A stretch of 9,683 nucleotides of DNA from JAABQT01 sp041488375. Lineage in GTDB: Bacteria; Pseudomonadota; Gammaproteobacteria; Burkholderiales; SG8-39. Shown here piece after piece: positions 6,460 to 9,683 of the stretch. A program made the translations under genes and the position numbers. Numbering within the stretch: position 1 is the stretch's first letter; every line of letters begins with the position of its first letter. The notes under the pieces were generated by a model, which ran no database searches, was not told where the DNA came from, and worked only from the letters and a program-made list of their open reading frames with translations. The stretch covers positions 1-9,683 of the forward strand of contig JBGPPD010000107.1 in assembly GCA_041488375.1 (NCBI GenBank), written 5' to 3'.

Positions 6460-7499
6460 AACGCATCCTGATCCTCGGCGTCAACGGCTTCATCGGCCAC
6501 CACCTGTCGCGCCGCATCCTGGCGACGACCGACTGGGAGGTCTACGGCATGGACATGCAGGCCGACCGCATCGAGGAGCTGCTCGGCGACAAGCGCTTCC
6601 GCTTCTTCGAGGGCGACATCACCATCAACAAGGAGTGGATCGAGTACCACATCCGCAAGTGCGATACGGTGGTGCCGCTGGTGGCGATCGCCACGCCGGC
6701 CACCTACGTCAAGGACCCGCTGCGCGTGTTCGAGCTGGATTTCGAGGCCAACCTGCCGATCGTGCGCAGCTGCGTGAAGTACGGCAAACGGCTGGTGTTC
6801 CCCTCGACCTCCGAGGTCTACGGCATGAGCCGGGACGCCGAGTTCCACCCCTACAAGACCGACCTGGTGCTGGGGCCGATCGACAAGACGCGCTGGATCT
6901 ATTCCTGCTCCAAGCAGCTGATGGACCGCGTGATCTGGGCCTACGGCGCGCAGCAGGGCCTGCGCTTCACGCTGTTCCGCCCGTTCAACTGGATCGGCGC
7001 CGGGCTGGACTCGATTTCCACGGCCAAGGAAGGCAGCTCGCGGGTGGTGACGCAGTTCCTCGGCCACATCGTGCGCGGCGAGGACATCCAACTGGTGGAC
7101 GGCGGCGCGCAGCGGCGCGCGTTCACCTACATCGACGACGGCATCGACGCGCTGATGAAGATCCTCGACAACCCGGGCGGCGTCGCCGACGGCAAGATCT
7201 ACAACATCGGCAATCCGGCCAACGTGTGCTCGGTGAAGGAACTGGCGCAGATGATGCTCGAGCTGGCGGCGGGCTTCGCCGAGTACCGCGAGGCGGCGCG
7301 CCGCACCAAGCTGGTGGAAACCTCCTCCGGCGCGTACTACGGCAAGGGCTACCAGGACGTGCAGAACCGCAGTCCCAACATCGAGGGCACGCAGGCCGAC
7401 CTGGGCTGGGCGCCGTCCGTGGGCTTGCGCGACGCGCTCACCCGCATCCTCGAGAGCTACCGCCAGCACGTCGCCGACGCGCGCAGCCTGGTGGAGTGA
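6456..7499 (+). CDS. arnA: ArnA dehydrogenase part as a stand-alone gene (UDP-glucuronate oxidative decarboxylase)
   Basis: This cytoplasmic NAD-dependent short-chain dehydrogenase/epimerase-fold enzyme of 347 residues matches the C-terminal domain (about 306-660) of E. coli ArnA. It oxidises UDP-glucuronate at C4 and decarboxylates it to UDP-4-keto-pentose, the first committed step. It opens with the Rossmann motif ILILGVNGFIGHHL (G8-x-x-G11-x-x-G14). EGDITINKEWIEYHIRKCD and PLVAIATPATYVKDPLRVFELDFE follow, nearly identical to ArnA. Catalytic residues are visible: S119 and E120 in PSTSEVYGM, Y149 and K153 in IYSCSKQL, and R221 in QRRAFTYIDDGID. By alignment these correspond to S433, E434, Y464, K468 and R619 of E. 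coli ArnA, so decarboxylation, not plain epimerisation, is expected. The C-terminal YYGKGYQDVQNRSPNI is also ArnA-like. ATG at 6456 overlaps the formyltransferase stop (ATGA); the end overlaps the arnD GTG. Confidence 0.95.
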   Translation: MKRILILGVNGFIGHHLSRRILATTDWEVYGMDMQADRIEELLGDKRFRFFEGDITINKEWIEYHIRKCDTVVPLVAIATPATYVKDPLRVFELDFEANLPIVRSCVKYGKRLVFPSTSEVYGMSRDAEFHPYKTDLVLGPIDKTRWIYSCSKQLMDRVIWAYGAQQGLRFTLFRPFNWIGAGLDSISTAKEGSSRVVTQFLGHIVRGEDIQLVDGGAQRRAFTYIDDGIDALMKILDNPGGVADGKIYNIGNPANVCSVKELAQMMLELAAGFAEYREAARRTKLVETSSGAYYGKGYQDVQNRSPNIEGTQADLGWAPSVGLRDALTRILESYRQHVADARSLVE

Positions 7500-8395
7500 A
7501 GCTCGGGCTCAAGATCGACGTCGATACCTTGCGCGGCAGCCGCGAGGGCGTGCCGCGCCTCGCCGCGGCCCTGCGCGCGCGCGGCGCCAGTGCCACGTTT
7601 CTGTTCAGCCTGGGGCCGGACCACACCGGCCGCGCCATCCGGCGCGTGTTCCGCCGCGGCTTCGTCGGCAAGGTGGCGCGCACCTCGGTGCTGGAGCACT
7701 ACGGCCTGAAGACGCTGCTGTACGGCACCCTGCTGCCCGGCCCCGACATCGGCCGTCGCTGCGCCGCCGAGCTGCGCGCGGCGCGCGAGGCCGGCTTCGA
7801 GGTGGGCGTGCACTGCTGGGACCACGTGCGCTGGCAGGACGGCGTGGCCGGCGCGGACGCGGACTGGACACTGCGCGAACTGGATGCGGCCTGCGCGCGC
7901 TTCAGGGAAATCTTCGGCGTGGAGGCGCGCGCGCACGGGGCGGCCGGATGGCAGACCAACGCCCACGCGCTGGACTACCTCGACCGGCATGGCTTTGCGT
8001 ACGCCTCGGACACGCGCGGCAGCGGCCCGTTCCTGCCGGCGATGGGCGGCCGGGTGTTCGCCTGCCCGCAATGGCCGACGACGCTGCCGACGCTGGACGA
8101 ACTGGTGGGCGTGGACGGGCGTACGCCGCAGGACGCGGTACGCGATGTGCTGGCGCTGACCTCGGCATCCGGCGCGGCGCAGGTGTTCACGGCGCACGCG
8201 GAACTGGAAGGCGGCAAGCTCCTGGGCGCGTTCGAAGCGCTGCTCGAGGGCTGGGGACGGCAAGGGCATGCCGTGGTCGCGTTGCGCGAGCTTGCGGCGA
8301 CGCGCGCAGCGCGCGAGCTGCCGGTGCACCAGGTCGTGTACGGCGCGGTGCCGGGTCGTTCCGGAACGCTGGCATTGCAGGGCCCCGCTGCGTGA
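7496..8395 (+). CDS. arnD: ArnD: undecaprenyl-phosphate 4-deoxy-4-formamido-L-arabinose deformylase
   Basis: This polysaccharide-deacetylase (NodB/CE4 fold) enzyme of 299 residues (ArnD about 296-300) removes the formyl group from undecaprenyl phosphate-Ara4FN at the cytoplasmic side of the inner membrane, which commits the product to flipping and transfer. The metal/catalytic aspartates are in KIDVDT (D8, D10), followed by LRGSREGVPRL as in ArnD. The metal-binding histidines are H106 and H110 in VGVHCWDHVRWQ. AAGWQTNAHALDYL, YASDTRGSGPFLP, WPTTLPTLDELVG and QVFTAHAELEG all have close ArnD counterparts. The GTG at 7496 is in the 4-bp overlap with the preceding stop and places the IDVDT motif at the usual distance from the N-terminus. 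Relative to E. coli ArnD the C-terminus has a tail of some 30 residues (VHQVVYGAVPGRSGTLALQG). The stop overlaps the next GTG by 4 bp. Confidence 0.93.
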   Translation: MKLGLKIDVDTLRGSREGVPRLAAALRARGASATFLFSLGPDHTGRAIRRVFRRGFVGKVARTSVLEHYGLKTLLYGTLLPGPDIGRRCAAELRAAREAGFEVGVHCWDHVRWQDGVAGADADWTLRELDAACARFREIFGVEARAHGAAGWQTNAHALDYLDRHGFAYASDTRGSGPFLPAMGGRVFACPQWPTTLPTLDELVGVDGRTPQDAVRDVLALTSASGAAQVFTAHAELEGGKLLGAFEALLEGWGRQGHAVVALRELAATRAARELPVHQVVYGAVPGRSGTLALQGPAA

Positions 8396-9135
8396 CGGAC
8401 GCACTGGGCTGGCGCCGCAAGTTCGCGGTGCTCGTCCCCTCCACCAATACCGTGGTGCAGCCCGAGTTCGACGGCATGCGCCCGCAAGGCGTCACCAACC
8501 ACATCAGCCGCATCCGCATCCCGAACATGCCGCTGCAGAGCGACGCCGATTTCCGGCTGCTGGTCGAGCGCATCGCGGCCGCGCAGCTGGAAGCGGTGGA
8601 CAGCGCCATGAGCTGCGAGCCCGACCACGTCGTACTCGGCATTTCCGTGGAAACGTTCTGGGGCGGACGCGAGGCGAGTGCCAAGCTCAAGCAGGAACTC
8701 GAGGACCACACCGCGCTCGGGGTGACGATGGGGGCGGAATCCTGCGACGCAGCCTTCGCGCGACTGGGAGTGAAGCGCATCGCCGTGCTCACGCCCTACT
8801 TCCCCGTAGGCGACGAGAACGTGAAGCGCTTCTTCGAGGAGTCCGGCTACCGCGTCGCGCGCATCAAGGGGCTGAAATGCGCCTCCCCGGTGCAGATCGC
8901 GCACGTGCCGCCGCAAACGCTGCGCTCTGCCGTGGACGCACTGGACGGCGAGGACGTGGACGCGGTGATCCAGGTCGGCACCAACCTCGCCATGGCGCGT
9001 CTCGCCGGGGAGATGGAGACCGAGCGCGGCAAGCCGATCCTGGCGATCAACGCCTGCATCTACTGGCACGCGCTGCGCGGCAGCGGCATAGCGGATCGCG
9101 TGCCCGGCTGGGGTAGTCTCCTGGACCGGCATTGA
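8392..9135 (+). CDS. Asp/Glu racemase-superfamily protein, arylmalonate decarboxylase/maleate isomerase-like, lacking the usual catalytic cysteines
   Basis: This soluble protein of 247 residues has the two-lobed fold of maleate cis-trans isomerases and arylmalonate decarboxylases. Visible family blocks are VLVPSTNTVVQPEF (13-26), the VVLGISVETFWGG loop (about 79-91), IAVLTPYFPVGDENVKRFFEE, VIQVGTNLAMARLAGEME (192-209) and INACIYWHALRGSG (219-232). Aligned by eye with Bordetella arylmalonate decarboxylase, Gly74 corresponds to G83 and the catalytic Cys188 to G196 (VGTNL where relatives have SCTNL or SCGGL). The cysteines that are present (C75, C222 and two others) lie outside those positions. 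The reaction is therefore not predicted: it may act on a different substrate by another mechanism or not be an enzyme of that type. GTG at 8392 overlaps the arnD stop by 4 bp, so it is translated with the arn genes, though no known L-Ara4N step needs it. Confidence 0.75.
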   Translation: MTDALGWRRKFAVLVPSTNTVVQPEFDGMRPQGVTNHISRIRIPNMPLQSDADFRLLVERIAAAQLEAVDSAMSCEPDHVVLGISVETFWGGREASAKLKQELEDHTALGVTMGAESCDAAFARLGVKRIAVLTPYFPVGDENVKRFFEESGYRVARIKGLKCASPVQIAHVPPQTLRSAVDALDGEDVDAVIQVGTNLAMARLAGEMETERGKPILAINACIYWHALRGSGIADRVPGWGSLLDRH

Positions 9136-9140
9136 GGAGG
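9135..9140 (+). promoter_or_regulatory. Strong Shine-Dalgarno AGGAGG for the dehalogenase-like gene
   Basis: AGGAGG lies six bases before ATG at 9147, partly in the TGA of the previous gene. It is the only full consensus ribosome binding site in the window. It sits at the first junction since 1565 without a stop/start overlap, so the following gene can be translated independently even if it is on the same transcript. Confidence 0.8.
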
Positions 9141-9146
9141 AAAGGC

Positions 9147-9683
9147 ATGGCCCTGTTCCCCGGCTTCAAGCGCAGGCGCGTCAAGGTTTCCGGCGCCACC
9201 ATCAACCTGGTGACCAAGGGCGACGGACCGCCGCTGCTGCTGCTGCACGGCTATCCGGAAACCCACGCCATGTGGCACAAGGTTGCGCCGGACCTGGCGC
9301 GCGACTACACCGTGGTGTGCGCGGACCTGCGCGGCTACGGCGATTCGTCCAAGCCGAAGGGATTGCCCGACCATTCCAATTACTCGAAGCGGGCGATGGC
9401 CAAGGACATGGTTGAAGTCATGAGCGCGCTGGGCCACCGGAGTTTCCACCTGGTGGGTCACGACCGCGGCGCGCGCGTGGCGCACCGGCTGGCGCGCGAC
9501 CACGGCAGTCGGGTGAAATCGTTGACGGTGCTCGACATCTCGCCCACCTTGAAGATGTACGAGTCGACCGATAAAGCTTTCGCCACCGCCTACTACCACT
9601 GGTTCTTCCTGATCCAGAAGCCGCCGCTGCCCGAGAAGCTGCTCGCCGGGCACGTGCCGGGCTACATTCTGGGACGCATCGGG
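9147..9683 (+). CDS. Haloacetate (fluoroacetate) dehalogenase-type alpha/beta hydrolase, N-terminal part
   Basis: The 179 residues to the window edge belong to an alpha/beta hydrolase that probably hydrolyses haloacetates to glycolate and halide. It has the oxyanion-hole block LLLLHGYPETHAMWHKVAP, CADLRGYGDSSKP, SNYSKRAMAKDMVEVM, the nucleophile-elbow GHDRGARVAHRLA (D106, with R107 and R110), D130 in VLDISP, and H151-W152 in AYYHWFFLIQ. Spacings agree with the fluoroacetate dehalogenase of Rhodopseudomonas palustris as I recall it: D110/R111/R114, D134 and H155/W156, a constant offset of 4. An aspartate nucleophile and paired arginines fit carboxylate-binding dehalogenases better than esterases or epoxide hydrolases. 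The catalytic histidine and the halide-site tyrosine lie past the right edge, so completeness is unknown. It follows the racemase-like gene by 11 bp with a strong ribosome binding site, probably on the same transcript. Confidence 0.86.
   Translation, partial: MALFPGFKRRRVKVSGATINLVTKGDGPPLLLLHGYPETHAMWHKVAPDLARDYTVVCADLRGYGDSSKPKGLPDHSNYSKRAMAKDMVEVMSALGHRSFHLVGHDRGARVAHRLARDHGSRVKSLTVLDISPTLKMYESTDKAFATAYYHWFFLIQKPPLPEKLLAGHVPGYILGRIG

Noticed and set aside
9114..9119. TAGTCT before the dehalogenase gene as its own promoter
   Set aside because: Weak -10 match with no clear -35 upstream; only the ribosome binding site is supported.

Overview
The window is a GC-rich (by eye close to 70%), almost gap-free stretch of a Gram-negative chromosome. 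It most resembles a betaproteobacterium, probably of the Burkholderiales. The evidence is the GC-rich codon use, the AlaC, ArnT and haloacetate dehalogenase sequences, and a complete pathway for modifying lipopolysaccharide with 4-amino-4-deoxy-L-arabinose (L-Ara4N). The taxonomic call is an inference from protein resemblance, not a phylogeny.

Layout. Positions 1-1181 (minus strand) hold alaC, an alanine-forming aminotransferase whose last residues lie beyond the left edge. After only 15 bp of intergenic DNA, centred on the palindrome TAGAATTCTA (1184-1193), a plus-strand gene chain begins and runs without a gap to 9135. In order it encodes a Mth938/DUF498-domain protein (1197-1565), ArnT (1562-3187), one small four-helix ArnE/ArnF-type protein (3184-3555), ArnB (3555-4658), ArnC (4655-5605), the formyltransferase half of ArnA (5602-6459), the dehydrogenase/decarboxylase half of ArnA (6456-7499), ArnD (7496-8395) and an arylmalonate decarboxylase/maleate isomerase-like protein (8392-9135). 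Seven of the eight junctions in this chain are 4-bp NTGA stop/start overlaps and one is a 1-bp TGATG overlap. The nine genes therefore look like one translationally coupled operon. After 11 bp carrying a strong Shine-Dalgarno sequence, an alpha/beta hydrolase of the haloacetate (fluoroacetate) dehalogenase family starts at 9147 and runs off the right edge.

How the genes work together. The ArnA dehydrogenase oxidises and decarboxylates UDP-glucuronate to the UDP-4-keto-pentose, and ArnB transaminates this to UDP-L-Ara4N. The ArnA formyltransferase N-formylates it, ArnC moves the formylated sugar to undecaprenyl phosphate, and ArnD removes the formyl group. The ArnE/F-like protein probably flips the lipid-linked sugar across the inner membrane, and ArnT transfers L-Ara4N to lipid A on the periplasmic side. 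In enterobacteria this lowers the envelope's negative charge and gives resistance to polymyxin and cationic peptides. The UDP-glucose dehydrogenase (ugd) that supplies UDP-glucuronate is not in the window.

Points that differ from the enterobacterial arnBCADTEF operon are: ArnA is two separate genes; one SMR-type gene replaces the arnE/arnF pair; the order is different; a Mth938-domain protein is coupled in front; and a racemase-superfamily enzyme lacking the expected catalytic cysteines is coupled behind. The divergent alaC/operon start region may be a symmetric bidirectional promoter giving leaderless transcripts both ways. I found no RNA genes, CRISPR arrays, insertion sequences or convincing terminators.
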